Positions 17,724 to 30,200 of a stretch of DNA of 64,000 nt are shown one piece after another. The DNA is taken from assembly GCF_021389975.1 (NCBI RefSeq), contig NZ_CP089981.1:1699501-1763500 (forward strand), in the 5' to 3' direction. Made by a program: the position numbers and the translations under genes. A model generated the notes under the pieces. The model saw only the letters and a program-made list of their open reading frames with translations. It was not told the DNA's origin and ran no database searches. Position 1 is the first letter of the stretch. Every line of letters begins with the position of its first letter. Origin of the DNA: Fulvivirga ulvae (GTDB taxonomy: Bacteria; Bacteroidota; Bacteroidia; Cytophagales; Cyclobacteriaceae).

Positions 17724-19241
17724 TTAATCTACCATAACCTGACTCTCTTCTTCAACCATATCCAGAAATGTTAAATACTTCTCCATAGACCGCTTCCATG
17801 AAAAATCTTCCTTCATACCCCGTTCAACAATACTATTCCATTCAGCCTTTCGATGAAATACTTGTACTGCTTCACTCAATGTTTCTACGAGACTTTCATG
17901 CTCAAAATCAGGAATATAAAAACCGGTACACTTATGTGGAAGATGAGTGTATGAAATTACGGTATCTTTTAACCCTCCAACGGGCCTTACAACAGGAACA
18001 CAACCGAACGCGAGGCCATACATTTGAACAAGTCCGCATGGCTCGAACAATGAAGGACATAATATCATATCAGCACCGGCAAGAAATTCATGAGCCTGCT
18101 TTTCAGTGTATTCATATACATAACTAAACTTTCCCGGAAACAACTCCATGGCCTTAGAAAGCCTTTTATGTATAATGCCATTTACTCCATTGGCCGGCCT
18201 TCCATATACAACTAACTTTAATCCCTGATCCAAAATAGTTTGTATCTGCTCCATTGCTTCAGCCTCCGACTTCCAAAGATTCATAAGCAAGTTGATTCCT
18301 TTTTGCTCTGTAAGTCTGGCCATAAACAAGACAACAGGCTCTTGATCTTCTGTCAGGCTCAGTTTTTTGTACATCCTGTTTTTCCAGTATGGTTTTATTT
18401 CCTTATAGTCAGACACGTCATAATGCTTGTCCAGGAATGGACTTTGGTTAGGAGACCACTGCTTTTCGTCAATACCATTAGGGAGCGCATATATCTTATT
18501 ACGTTTTATCAAATCCAGAAATTGCATACCACAATGAGGAACCTGACTTTCAAGTAATTCCAAAGCATATGTTTCGCTGACAGTAGCCACATAATCCGCA
18601 TTTTTAAAGGCAAGTGAAAAGAACGTCAGCATACCGTGGATTTTATGCACTTCCATTAGCTGATCACATGTCTCTGCTTCCAGCAGATGTACCTGATCCA
18701 AAAATATTTCGCCTTGAAATTCATAGTTATGTATCAGGAGTATTGTTTTGCAGTTAGGGCTAAGGCTTTCCAACAAATCAGGGTATACGAAACCTCCACA
18801 TACATGCCAGTCATGAAAAAAAACAAAACCTGGCTGCATATCTTTAAGCTTAATCAAGTGCAAAGCGGCTTTGGCAAAATAGAGATAAACTACGAAGGGA
18901 AAGTTTTGTCCATAAGGTTTTTCTCCATCTTCATCTGTTGTCTTTCCTTCTCCCGATTCCATGTCGCTAAACTGCATTTCATCAGACATGTTCAGAAAAT
19001 AAAAATCTACACCGTCTTCCTTATAATGATAATAGTAAAAGGTGTAATTAACATTTTGGATCTCAATTTCAAAACAATCCTGCTTGAACAAGTAGTCTTT
19101 GTGCATTCTTGTTTTGTAATAAAAAGAAATAACCACGTTGGGCTCTTTTAATGACAAATATTTGGGTAATGTACCCACTACATCACCAAGTCCTCCCCGC
19201 TTATAAAAGGGGGCTACTTCAGAAGCTAAGTGAACAATCAT
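17724..19241 (-). CDS. glgA: Glycogen/starch synthase-like glycosyltransferase (GT5)
   Basis: 505 residues. The N-terminal starch-synthase catalytic domain starts HLASEVAPFYKRGGLGDVVG, where K14-x-GGLGD is the ADP-glucose binding loop. The C-terminal GT1-like half has LFMARLTEQKGINLL, DMILCPSLFEPCGLVQMYGLAFG and VGGLKDTV, the nucleotide-binding and catalytic segments of GlgA. The reaction expected is transfer of glucose from ADP- or UDP-glucose to an alpha-1,4-glucan. It overlaps the upstream GH13 gene by 4 bp (19238-19241), so the two are coupled. Finding it inside an NRPS operon is unusual. It may glucosylate the product, make an associated glucan, or be a metabolic passenger. A housekeeping copy elsewhere in the genome would support a specialised role. 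Confidence 0.88.
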   Translation of the reverse strand: MIVHLASEVAPFYKRGGLGDVVGTLPKYLSLKEPNVVISFYYKTRMHKDYLFKQDCFEIEIQNVNYTFYYYHYKEDGVDFYFLNMSDEMQFSDMESGEGKTTDEDGEKPYGQNFPFVVYLYFAKAALHLIKLKDMQPGFVFFHDWHVCGGFVYPDLLESLSPNCKTILLIHNYEFQGEIFLDQVHLLEAETCDQLMEVHKIHGMLTFFSLAFKNADYVATVSETYALELLESQVPHCGMQFLDLIKRNKIYALPNGIDEKQWSPNQSPFLDKHYDVSDYKEIKPYWKNRMYKKLSLTEDQEPVVLFMARLTEQKGINLLMNLWKSEAEAMEQIQTILDQGLKLVVYGRPANGVNGIIHKRLSKAMELFPGKFSYVYEYTEKQAHEFLAGADMILCPSLFEPCGLVQMYGLAFGCVPVVRPVGGLKDTVISYTHLPHKCTGFYIPDFEHESLVETLSEAVQVFHRKAEWNSIVERGMKEDFSWKRSMEKYLTFLDMVEEESQVMVD

Positions 19242-21229
19242 AGAATATTGATAGGGTTTCTTGTGTCTTTTAAAGTATCAGTAATCATCCCTGGTACGCT
19301 CCCATTTACCGAAAATACAATCTCAACCTGGTATGGTTCCAAGTTTATTTCTTCTCCATCTTTACTAAAAATGGTAGCTGTATCAGAGAAATTGAACAGG
19401 AAGTAAAGCGACTCTCCTTCAAAATTTCGTTCCAGAATAAAACTTCTTTTAGCTGAATCCACCAAGGGAAAAGAAAGACTCCCACTCTTAAAAATTTCGC
19501 TATGCTCAGACCTGACCTGACTCAGGTAGGTAACAAAGCTCTTTGTTTTTGACTCAACATCCATATCGTCAAATTCCATGCATCTCCTATTGAGCGGATC
19601 CCCCAACCCTTCCATTCCCTTTTCTTCGCCATAATACAATACCGGTGTACCGGGCAATGCAAAAAGCAGGGTTAGAGCAGGCTCATATAGGTTTTTAATA
19701 TTTAGCAAGGAGTAAAAACGAGCAACATCATGGTTACTGAGGAAATTCCATGAGTCTCTACTAAAGTGATAAGAATTTCTGTAATACACTTCTAACATCT
19801 TATAGACCAGCATCCTCACTGATATACTCTCCTTTATAAAAAATGGAGTTAGCACATCCAGATATAGGGCATAATTTGTAAATCCGTCTATTGCACACAT
19901 TCCGGAAAAAATACTTTCATCAAAATGCCAACTCTCTGCTACTATCAAGGCCTCCGGATTGATTTCCCTGGTCCTTGCTACAAAACGTTGAATAAATGAC
20001 TCCGGCATCTCAGTGCAAACATCCAGCCGCCACCCATCTATATAGTAATGCCCTATCCATTTTTCTACAACTTTAAGGAAGTAGTCTTCAACTTCCGGAT
20101 TCTCCAGATTAAACTGGGGTAACTCTTTGTAACCATGCCAGCAACTATAGTTATACTGCAAACCATCAATCAAAGGAAATCCACTAATCTCAAACCAGTT
20201 TCGGTATGCAGAATTTTTGCCTTTTTCCAGAACATCCTTAAATGCAAAAAAATCAGTGCTGCAATGGTTCAACCCAATATCCAGAATGAGTTTCATTCCC
20301 CTGGAATGTACTTCTTCAACTAATTTTTTCAGGTCTTCTTCACTGCCCAGAAGTGGATCCAACTTGAAATAATCGATACAGTCATATCGATGGTATGACT
20401 TTGAATGAAACACGGGGTTCAGATATATAAACTCAGCCCCAACAGATGCTATATAATCCAGCTTGTTAATGATACCTTTGATTGTGCCCCCGAAGAATTT
20501 ATAGTAGTCAGGGGTCTTTCCCCAGGTTTCCAGGTAATCTTTTACAGGTTCTTCCTTAGTTCGATGGAACCTGTCCGGGAATACCTGATACCCCAAAAGA
20601 TGAGCACTTGAATCTGATTTTTGATTTGATTCAAGGTTGAAAACAAATAGGTTATTTTGATGGACATTGGCAGACAATATACTTCCCGGGTGATAGTATC
20701 TGACCTGCCGAACGCCCGCTATCTTAAGGTAATAGTGAAGGTATTCTCCTTGTAAACGTACTCTGCTTTTCCAGAATGATTTATTCTTATACTGAAAAAA
20801 CCGTGTTAGTGAATAACTCCTATCACTGGTTTCAAATACAACTTCCTCTATCCATCCATGATGCGTAATAGCACGTATCTCCCATATATCATCTTTGATA
20901 TGGCTTATATATGCCGAGGAGTTTTCAAATTGAAGTGGGCTAAAAGGCTCTGTCTCAAGAATGAGTGGTGATCGTTTATGAGAATCATAAACTGAGATCA
21001 TTGTTAATTCACTATTAACTGGTCTGGTAAAATCTCTATTTAAAAAATAATGTATGAATGATTTTCCTCGGGGCAGATCTACCTTGAGCTCAAATATACC
21101 CGATTGTCTGCACTCCATGGATTTTCTAAAATACCTTCCTTTAACCGGGAATACCCCCACATGTACTTCTGTAACCGTTGGGTCTGAGGATATATATAGA
21201 ATTTCTTTGCGAATAAGGGCTTTGTCCAT
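19238..21229 (-). CDS. GH13 alpha-amylase (neopullulanase/cyclomaltodextrinase-like)
   Basis: 663 residues with no signal peptide. An N-terminal beta domain (about 1-190) resembles the N-domain of intracellular neopullulanase-type enzymes. The TIM barrel begins at YQVFPDRFHR, the usual opening of that group, and holds LILDIGLNHCS, GWRLDVCTEM (nucleophile Asp near 402), LIVAESWHF (acid/base Glu near 430) and NFLSNHDVARF (transition-state Asp near 501). A C-terminal beta domain closes the protein. Cytosolic members hydrolyse or transglycosylate maltodextrins, pullulan or cyclodextrins. It follows NrpsE by 31 bp and overlaps the GT5 gene. The pair could build and trim an alpha-glucan or alter a glucosylated peptide. 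All catalytic residues appear present. Confidence 0.9.
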   Translation of the reverse strand: MDKALIRKEILYISSDPTVTEVHVGVFPVKGRYFRKSMECRQSGIFELKVDLPRGKSFIHYFLNRDFTRPVNSELTMISVYDSHKRSPLILETEPFSPLQFENSSAYISHIKDDIWEIRAITHHGWIEEVVFETSDRSYSLTRFFQYKNKSFWKSRVRLQGEYLHYYLKIAGVRQVRYYHPGSILSANVHQNNLFVFNLESNQKSDSSAHLLGYQVFPDRFHRTKEEPVKDYLETWGKTPDYYKFFGGTIKGIINKLDYIASVGAEFIYLNPVFHSKSYHRYDCIDYFKLDPLLGSEEDLKKLVEEVHSRGMKLILDIGLNHCSTDFFAFKDVLEKGKNSAYRNWFEISGFPLIDGLQYNYSCWHGYKELPQFNLENPEVEDYFLKVVEKWIGHYYIDGWRLDVCTEMPESFIQRFVARTREINPEALIVAESWHFDESIFSGMCAIDGFTNYALYLDVLTPFFIKESISVRMLVYKMLEVYYRNSYHFSRDSWNFLSNHDVARFYSLLNIKNLYEPALTLLFALPGTPVLYYGEEKGMEGLGDPLNRRCMEFDDMDVESKTKSFVTYLSQVRSEHSEIFKSGSLSFPLVDSAKRSFILERNFEGESLYFLFNFSDTATIFSKDGEEINLEPYQVEIVFSVNGSVPGMITDTLKDTRNPINIL

Positions 21230-21260
21230 GTTATCTTTTTGATTAAACGAAATTGTTTGT

Positions 21261-24200
21261 TCAGCCAGGAATTAGTTCTTCTTGATGTAAAAGGTGTTGT
21301 TTAACACGTTCAATCCATTCCCGAAGATATTTTTCCTGAAAAAGAGTGTGGTTTTGGCCTTCAAACTTTCCTAAACGACAATTCTCTGCAATATGGCTTT
21401 CGACATAAGCTACCGTATCACTATCGTTACTGTAAGAAGCTTCTGGCAACAATAACAAAACAGGAATCTCAGGAGCAATAACAGGCACCTTATACTGGTT
21501 ATGGGCAAAAAATAAAGATAAAGCCTGGTCATTATAAAATTTGTGTCCGAATGCCCTTTTTATATCAGCAGCCCTGGTTTCATCTTTAATTGCACCTTTT
21601 TCTCTTAAAACTCTCCTTCCAATTTCCCAGACATTTTCCAGAGGCTGATTTTTCATCAGGTCTTCTATGTCAGTAGGGGCAATTCCTGCCTGCCAGTCAA
21701 TATCTTTTGCAATAAATGATGCAGTTTCTCCAAGAGTATACGCAGGAGCTATTTTTTCAGGAAGTACAGGTGCCGTCATCCAGAGAGGAGGATCTACCAA
21801 TACAAGAGGTCCCACTTTTTTCCCAATTGATCTTAGTTTTTTAGATACTTCAAGTGCAAGTACACAACCGGAACAAAAACCACCAATAAGAAAAGTCCCA
21901 TCCTGCTGATATTTCAGAATAGCCCGAGTTGTTTCCTCGACAATATCCTTAAACCTGGAAAACTCGAAGTCCCACGTCCTCAGATTTACATCCTGATCAT
22001 TATTGATCATTTCGAGCATTTCAGGGAATAAAGCAGGAGCCTGGACACCAAAGAAATCTGTTATATCTGTTAGGTAGGGGCCCATGTCCAATATTCCAAC
22101 AATACTTGTTGAAGGCATTATACCCCCCATTGGCGCACAGAAAAACAATTTATTAGTTGAATTAGAATTGGCTATTTCTGCAATTTTCACGGTCTCAGCC
22201 TGCTTTATTTTTTTAAACTTTTCGTCCAAACCGGCCGCCCAGCTATAGCGGTTATTGATATGACTTGCAATGGTCTCAATTGTTGTATTCCGGAATATGA
22301 TATCCATGGAAATAATAATCCCCAAACGCATGTTAATTTGCTGTATGAGTTTCATGAGGGTCAACGAGTGTCCCCCCAGTTCAAAGAAGTCGGCATTGGT
22401 ACTTATACTATCCTGCGGAAGCTCGAGGATCTCGGACCATATACTTACCAGACGGCGCTCCACCTCATTGGAAGGTGCCTGATATTCCTCCACCTCCACC
22501 TGATAGTCAGGCAGAGAGCTGTAATCCAGTTTACCATTGTGGGTCAGTGGCAACGCCTCCAGCTCAACATAATACTCAGGAACCATATAATCCGGTAAAT
22601 ATGCTGACAAATGGGTCTTTAACTCTTCTTTGTTAACGAGGACATCGGATACGTAATAGCCCACAAGGTGAGCATCTTCTCCCCGATGACGAAGGGCCAC
22701 AGCCGCCTGACGAACCCCCGCACAACGCTCCAGCACATTGCTGATCTCTCCCAACTCTATGCGATAACCACGAAGTTTTACCTGGGTATCGATGCGACCC
22801 AGGTACTCCAGGGTTCCGTCTGATCGCCAGCGGGCCAGATCACCGGTTCGATACAAACGCCCCAACTCGCCTTCTCCAATAATGAATTTTGACGAGGTCA
22901 ACTCCGGACGGTTAACATAACCCGCCGCTACCTGAACTCCTCCTATGCATAGCTCTCCTACGCTGCCACGGGACAATAACCGGCTCTGGTCATCCATGAT
23001 GTGGATCTGCGTGTTTAACACCGGACGACCAATAGAAACCACGCCCCCGGAGTAGCCATCCAGGCAAATGGAGGTCACATCTATGGCTGCCTCGGTTGGC
23101 CCATAATAGTTATGGAGTCGTGCATGCGTAAAAACAGACGAAAAGGATTCTACGGTCACTCCTTTCAGCGCTTCGCCACTACAGATCACCTCTCTCACTC
23201 CGGGAAGCATTGCTCCTTCTAACTGCATAGTATCCAGAAATACTGACAGCATCGAGGGCACAAAGTGTATGACTTCAACACCTGCTTCTGCTATCGTGGT
23301 GCTGAGGTAGCTCTGGTCTTTATGACCTTCAGGGCGTGCAATCACCAGTGTCCCCCCTGTTATCAGCGGTAAAATAAGTTCCCAGACAGAAACATCAAAA
23401 ACGACCGGTGTCTTATGTAAAAAACGAGTGCCTGCGGTAAGGCCAAGCTCTTCCTGCATCCATAGCAGTCGGTTGATCAGTCCTCCGTGGGTGTTCTCTA
23501 CACCTTTCGGTTGCCCTGTTGATCCTGAGGTGTAGATGATATAGGCCGTAGATGATCGGTCGGCGGGTGTCCATAGCACTGCCGATGTATCTTTTGCCAG
23601 GGTAGCTGTTCTGATAACAAAACATGATGAAGGCAGCCCCATAGCTTCTGACTGGAATGCGCCGCTAAGCAAACATACCGCTCCGCTGTCTTCGAGGATC
23701 TCTCTGATCCGTGAAGCGGGGTAATCAGGATCCACCGGAAGGTATACGCCCCCGGCTTTGAAAATACCCAATATACTGGCTATTAAGTCTGGGCTGCGCT
23801 CTTGTAAAACTCCTACTACATCGCCACCTACAACGCCGGAGGACTGCAATGACGATGCGATTTGGTCTGAGCGTGCATCCAAATCCCGGTAGCTTATCTC
23901 TTCGCCCTCATAAATCAACGCCACGCCATCGGGGGTTGATGATACATGACTGGCAAACAGGGGAAGGATGGAAAAGTCTTTGGGAATATCTCTATCAGCA
24001 CCCTGAAGTTCCGCAAGGGATCCATTGTCTTCCGCCAATACGGTTGACAGGTTGATCTTCCGGTCAAGGGAGTCTGCCAACAGGCGAAGGGTATTCTCAT
24101 AAATTTGGGTGAATCTCCTGAAATCTGTATCGGAGATAAAGGTGGTCACATAATCATACTGGATAAAACAGTTGCTTCGTACGCCGTTAACACTTACTTC

Positions 24201-27200
24201 AAACAAACCATGACCCCGGATGAAGTTATCGATAGCCACACGCTCCTCTTCGGTCACGGACCGGGAATGATCCATCGATAGTTCATAGATCACATGGAAG
24301 CTCGTAAAGTTGAACAGCAGGTCGGTGATCGGGTTTTCCGTGAAATTGGTTACCCCCATCGCCCGCGCTATTCGGAACAGGGAGGTACGATCGTATGCTT
24401 TGATCTCCTGTAGCTTCTGTTCTACTTTGGTCAAAAGTAATTCACCGGTCAGTTCTTCTGTCAGATCCAGACGCACTGGAATCGTATTTAAGAAGTTACC
24501 AAATACATCTACGCCTTCTTCCCCGATCATGCGGTTGAAGGTCACCAAACCGGCTACGATGTCTGAGCTGTAGCTCATCATATTCAGACTGCTCATATAC
24601 GCCGCAAAGAACAGGTTCTTGACGGTCGTGCCTCGGCTCGACGCCAGGTCTTCCAAAGACCCGAAAAGATCCTGGTCAAAAGGAACCTTTATCGAACGGA
24701 ACGAACTATCCTCCACTGGGGTATTCAAACTGAACTTCGTAAAGCCCGATAGCTCTGATTTCCAAAAATCAAGGCTCTCTTCCATCCGGTCATAAACCAT
24801 CTCTTCTATGATGAACTCCCGGTAGCCGGTACTTAATGGGGCCGGACGATATGCATTATCTTCCTGAAGGGCTCGATAGGTCCTGTTCAGTTCCGTCATA
24901 AAAGTGGCTATACTCCAGCCATCGGAAATGGCATGGTGGATCTCAAAGATCAGTACATGAAAGTCTTCCTGAAGACGAAAAGCACTCAACCGCCATAAGG
25001 GGGCCTTATCCAGGGCGAAGGGGTGCTCTTGGGAGTGCTCCATATAGGATCGGATATGCCCTTCCTGCTCCTGCTTTGGTTTTCCTCTCAAATCCGCATA
25101 GGGAACTTCTATTGAAAAGGGTTTATAGATCACATGGGCATTCTCCCCGACATCAAGAGCGGTGCGCAGGGCACTCTGCTTTTCTGTCAACAGGGTTAAG
25201 GCTTGTTCCAGAACATGGATATCAAAGTCCTCATAGGTAACCTCCCATACCAGTTGTTCAAAATAGATCAGGGCTTCTTCGTTCCGAAGCTGGATAAAGC
25301 TCATCCCTCGCTCTATATTGGACATCGGATAAACTGACTCTATGGACGGGTCAGCATGCTTCGAGCGATAGGATGCTGAAAACTCTGCCAGCTCGGTCTG
25401 TACCTCCTGGTAATAACGCTCATGACCTCGGCTATCTTCTGAACGGGCATAGGCAAGCAGCTCTTCCAGCGTCTGATATTTATATAGATCTGATACTTTT
25501 AGCCTGGTATGAAGCGTGTCATTCATTCGGCTGATCAGACGAATCGCTGTAATCGAATCCCCGCCAATACTGAAGTAGTTGTCTTCAAGACCAACTGTTT
25601 CAAGACCTAGTGTAGCACTCCAAATAGATGATATTTTCTTCTCTATATACGTTTTTGCAGGCTTACTACCATACGTTAAATGCTGTATAGGATCTGGCAG
25701 GTACTGCTCATCCAGCTTACCATTAGCTGTTACTTTTAAGTGATCTATGCGAACAAAGTATGACGGTATCATATACAGGGGTAGCTTATTAGCCAGAAGC
25801 CTGCGAAATTGTACTACATCTATCTCTTCCGGCCCTATATAGTAGGCTACCAGGTATTGATCCTGTGACCGCTCCCGGAACACTACCTTTACTTCTTCAA
25901 TAAACTTGTAAGTGGACAGGATGTTCTCTATGGCCTGTAGCTCTACCCGGAAACCTTTTAGCTGTACCTGGTGGTCCATACGACGATAGTAGATCAACTC
26001 GCCATGAGCGTCAACACGGACAAGGTCGCCGCTCCTGTATAGTTTCCAGGGGGAGACCTCAGGACGACTGATAAATTTCTCGCCGGTCAGATCAGCATTT
26101 CCAATATATCCCTGGGATACGCCATAACCGCCTACATACAGTTCGCCTGGCAAGCCATGGGGAACTATGTTTCCGTCGCTATTGACCACGCACGCAAAGT
26201 ATCCTGCTAATGGAATTCCTACATTGCTCTCATTCCTGGATATAATCGGGCGGGTGATCTCTTTGTAGGTTACATGTACCGTCGTCTCGGTTATTCCATA
26301 CATGTTCACCAGTTTCACGCCTGGGTAGGTGTCGTTCCAGTCTGAAAGCATTCCCGGCTGAAGCTTTTCGCCACCAAAAATAATGTAACGGAGCTTTATT
26401 GCTGAAGGTGCCTGTAAAGCTACACGCATAAGGTTATAAAAGGCGGTCGGCGTCTGGTTCAAAACCGTTACCTGATCGCTAACTATTCGACTCAAAAACA
26501 GGGCCGGGTCAAGAAGTTCTTCTCGTGAAACCACCAGTAAACGGCCTCCCGTAGTTAGGGGACTGAAGATCTCCCAAACACTAAAATCAAAACAATAACG
26601 ATGGAACATTGTCCAGGTATCTGATGAGCTAAAGGCAAATGGGGTATCCCGGTTTAGTACCAGGTTCTTCAGGTTCTCATGGCTGATCATCACTCCTTTG
26701 GACTTCCCTGTCGTACCGGAAGTATAGATGATATAGGCCAGGGTTTCGGAGGGTATCGATACACCCGGGTTCTCTGAACTATAGCTTGCAAGATCAATGG
26801 TGTCCGAACTTATTACTTCAATGTTTAACCCAGTCAATGCCTTCTCCGAATGGGTCAGTAACACCAGGGCCTGACTGTCTGAAAGTATCTCCATGATCCG
26901 TTCTGATGAGGCTTCGTCATCGATCGGCACATAGGTCGAACCGGTTTTCAATACCGCAAGAATCGCCACGATCATCTCCACCGATCGGTTATAATATAGC
27001 CCGATGCACTGTCCCGGACCGGCACCTGACATCTGAAGGTGCCGTGCCAAACGGTTGCTTCGCGCATTAAGTGCGCTGTAGCTCAATCTATCTTCTCCGT
27101 AGCTAACGGCTAACTTATCCGCATGCGCTAACACCTGCATCTCAAAGGCATCTATTACTGTCTGATCAGGAGCAAAACATGGCTCTGTCAGGGGGTAATT

Positions 27201-30200
27201 TAAATATACCTCAGGACCTTCTGCCTGAAGGCTAACCGAACGGAGGGACTGCCCCGGATCGGAAAGGACGCTATTCAATATGTATTGGTAGGCTTCCATA
27301 AAAACCTGTATGGTCGCTGGTTTAAATAGTGCCGTGCTGTATTCCATCTCCAGCAACAGACCTTCTGGCGTTTCTTTTACAATCAGGGTCAGGTCAAATT
27401 TTGACAGCTTGTGGTCCAGTTGAACCGGAACTGCTTTGTATTCCTCTCTGGCTTCAGGATCAGATTCCAGGTGCTCATAAACCAGACAGATATCAAACAG
27501 CGGGTTCCGGCTGGTATCACGGGCTACGTCAAGGCTTTCCAGTAAATCTTCGTAGGGAAAGTCCTGGTGGTCCATGCATTGCAATACACGCTCTTTTACC
27601 TGAGCATGGAACGCTTCAAAACTCAGGTTGCGGTCTAATAGCATCCGGATCGGAAGGGTACTCGCCAGCATCCCGAAAAGGTCTGACAGGTCGGGGTGGT
27701 TACGGCCATTGGTGACGGTACCTATCACCAGGTCATCGCTGCCGGACAGTTTCCCGACTAAAAGGTAATAGGCGGCATAGATGACGGTGTAAACCGAACT
27801 GCTGTGTTCCTCTGCATAATTTCTTAACCCCTGGGTAGTTGTATCCGCTAATTCCAGGGAAAGCGTATCTCCTGCAAAACTCCTGAAATGGGGACGAGGA
27901 AAGTCTCCGGGAAGTTCCAGGGGGGAAGGAAGGGACACATACTCTCTCTCCCAGAATTGTCTTTGTTTAACAAGCTCTGCCTGCCTCTCTGAACTGTGGT
28001 ACCAAATCACATAATCACGGTACTGCAATGGAACCGGATCAAGGGTAACACCCTGGTAAAGTGACAAAAGCTCTTTGACCAGAAGACGCTGGGTGACGCC
28101 ATCACTGATGATATGGTGGATATCAAACAGCAAAAGGCTACTTGTATCGCCGGGTACTACGCCTATCCGAAACAATGGAAGGCTATTCAAAGAAAATGAT
28201 TCCCTGAACTCTTGTAGAAGGTGTGCTTCATCTGTTCCTTCATCTGGTTGATAAAACCTTACGGATACAGCCCCTTCTTCATGCACTTTCTGAACTGGAT
28301 CCCCCTGCTCCAGGTCAAATGTAGTACGCAGGATCTCATGACGCTCAACCAAATCCTCGCAGGCTTTCCGCAAACGATCTTCTTCCAGAATCACGGGCAA
28401 CCTAACGGCAAAGGGCATGTTATAAGCCGTATTATCTTCTTCCAGGTGTTGTACAAAATACAACCGACGCTGGGCTGGAGATAATGGGTAGGACAAGCAG
28501 GGCGCTGTTCGTTGGATCTGGCTATGTGTGGTCCGGTCAGATTCCTTTAACAGGGTTGCCTGGGAGGATATGGTGTCTCTTTCAAATAAGGCGGATATAC
28601 TCACATTGACATGGTAGTCTTTTAAGATGCTGTGCTTCAGCATAACAACGGTCAGCGAGTTGCCCCCTACACTGAAAAAGCTGGTATGGGTACCCAGGCT
28701 ATCCGCAGGTTGGGATAGTACCTGACTCCATAAATTTTGAAGGTATAACTCCTCTTCGTTCTCTGGGTTACTCGCTTTGGATGTGCGGTTGGGAGCAGAA
28801 CATAACGCCAGAAGTGCCCGCTTATCAGTCTTACCATTAGGGGTTAGAGGGAGTACCGGGACATGGATAAATACCGAGGGTATCATATAATCCGGCACCT
28901 GGCTGGATAGATACGCTCGAAGGGTCGACTCTTTATAGGGAGTAGCACTCACATAAAAGGCTGCCAGCATCTTATGCTCTTGCTGCTCCTGTACCAATAC
29001 CACCGCCTGTCTGATATCCTCGTAGTTCTGAAGGTGGTTCTCCAAAGATCCCAACTCTATACGGTAGCCTCGAAGCTGTACCTGGTTGTCTTTCCGGCTC
29101 AGGTATTCCAACTCCCCGTTTTCCATGACGCGCACAAGGTCTCCCGACTTGTAAATGCGCTCCCCCTCTATATATGGGTGTTCTATAAAACGACTGCACG
29201 TTAACTCAGCCTTGCCATAGTAACCATCGGCTAAGCCGATCCCTCCTACATGAAGTTCCCCGATCATTCCGTTCGGAACAAGACAATTGTGTTCATCAAG
29301 TATATAGATCGAAAGGGTTGGTAATGGTCGTCCGATGTTACTAGATCCCCTTTCTATATCTTCTCTTGTTATATGTTTAAACGTATTGTGGACCGTCGTC
29401 TCGGTGATCCCGTACATATTGATAACCTTTGTCTCAGGGTAGCTTTCATACCAGGATCGCATCAGGGAGGGGTTAAAGGCTTCGCCCCCTAAAGTGATAT
29501 AGCGTAATTTAAAATCAGCTTCGGGATGGTGATCTTTATGACGAATCAGGTTGTAGAAGGCACTAGGGGTCTGACATAGGCATGTTACGCCTGATTCTTT
29601 CAATAGCTCTATGAATGCAAGCGTATCCATCGAGGTCTCCCGAGAAAGAACGATCAGCTCGCCTCCATAAAGCAACGCTCCGAAGATCTCCCATACGCTC
29701 ATGTCAAAACAGGGGCTGTGGAACATTACCCATATATCACTGCTCCTGAACTCAAAATCAAGTGAGTCATTGTAGAGCAGGCGAACCACATTCCGGTGAG
29801 GGATCATGACACCCTTGGGGTTACCGGTTGTACCCGAGGTATAGATGATATAGCACAGGTCTTCAGGTTTCGGACATACCCCGACTGGTAAATCACTATA
29901 GTCTGTCGATCTGCTTATCGGGATGATCTGATGTTTATAAGCCAAGCCATCGACTGGCTCCGTGGACAGTACCAGATCAACGCCGCTGTCTTCAAGTATA
30001 TATTGAATACGTTTAGCCGGATAGTTTACATCTACGGGAACGTAAACACCTCCCATCTTCAAAATACCCAGTATTCCAATGATCGTCTCATGACTACGAC
30101 CTGTCAACAATCCGATCAGGTCGCCAGGACGCCCGCCATGAGCCATCAGCATATGGGCTACACGGTTTGATGCCTGGTCAAGCGATGAATAGCTCATATG

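Noticed and set aside
24900..25250. Epimerisation or dual C/E domain at C3 of NrpsC/NrpsE
   Set aside because: The motif is an ordinary HHAISDGWS condensation centre followed directly by an A domain; no separate E domain or dual-type N-terminal His motif is visible.
27329..27715. Repeated plus-strand open frames within the NRPS genes (for example here and at 49584-49970)
   Set aside because: They are shadows that occur in both repeat copies only because the NRPS sequence on the other strand is duplicated.
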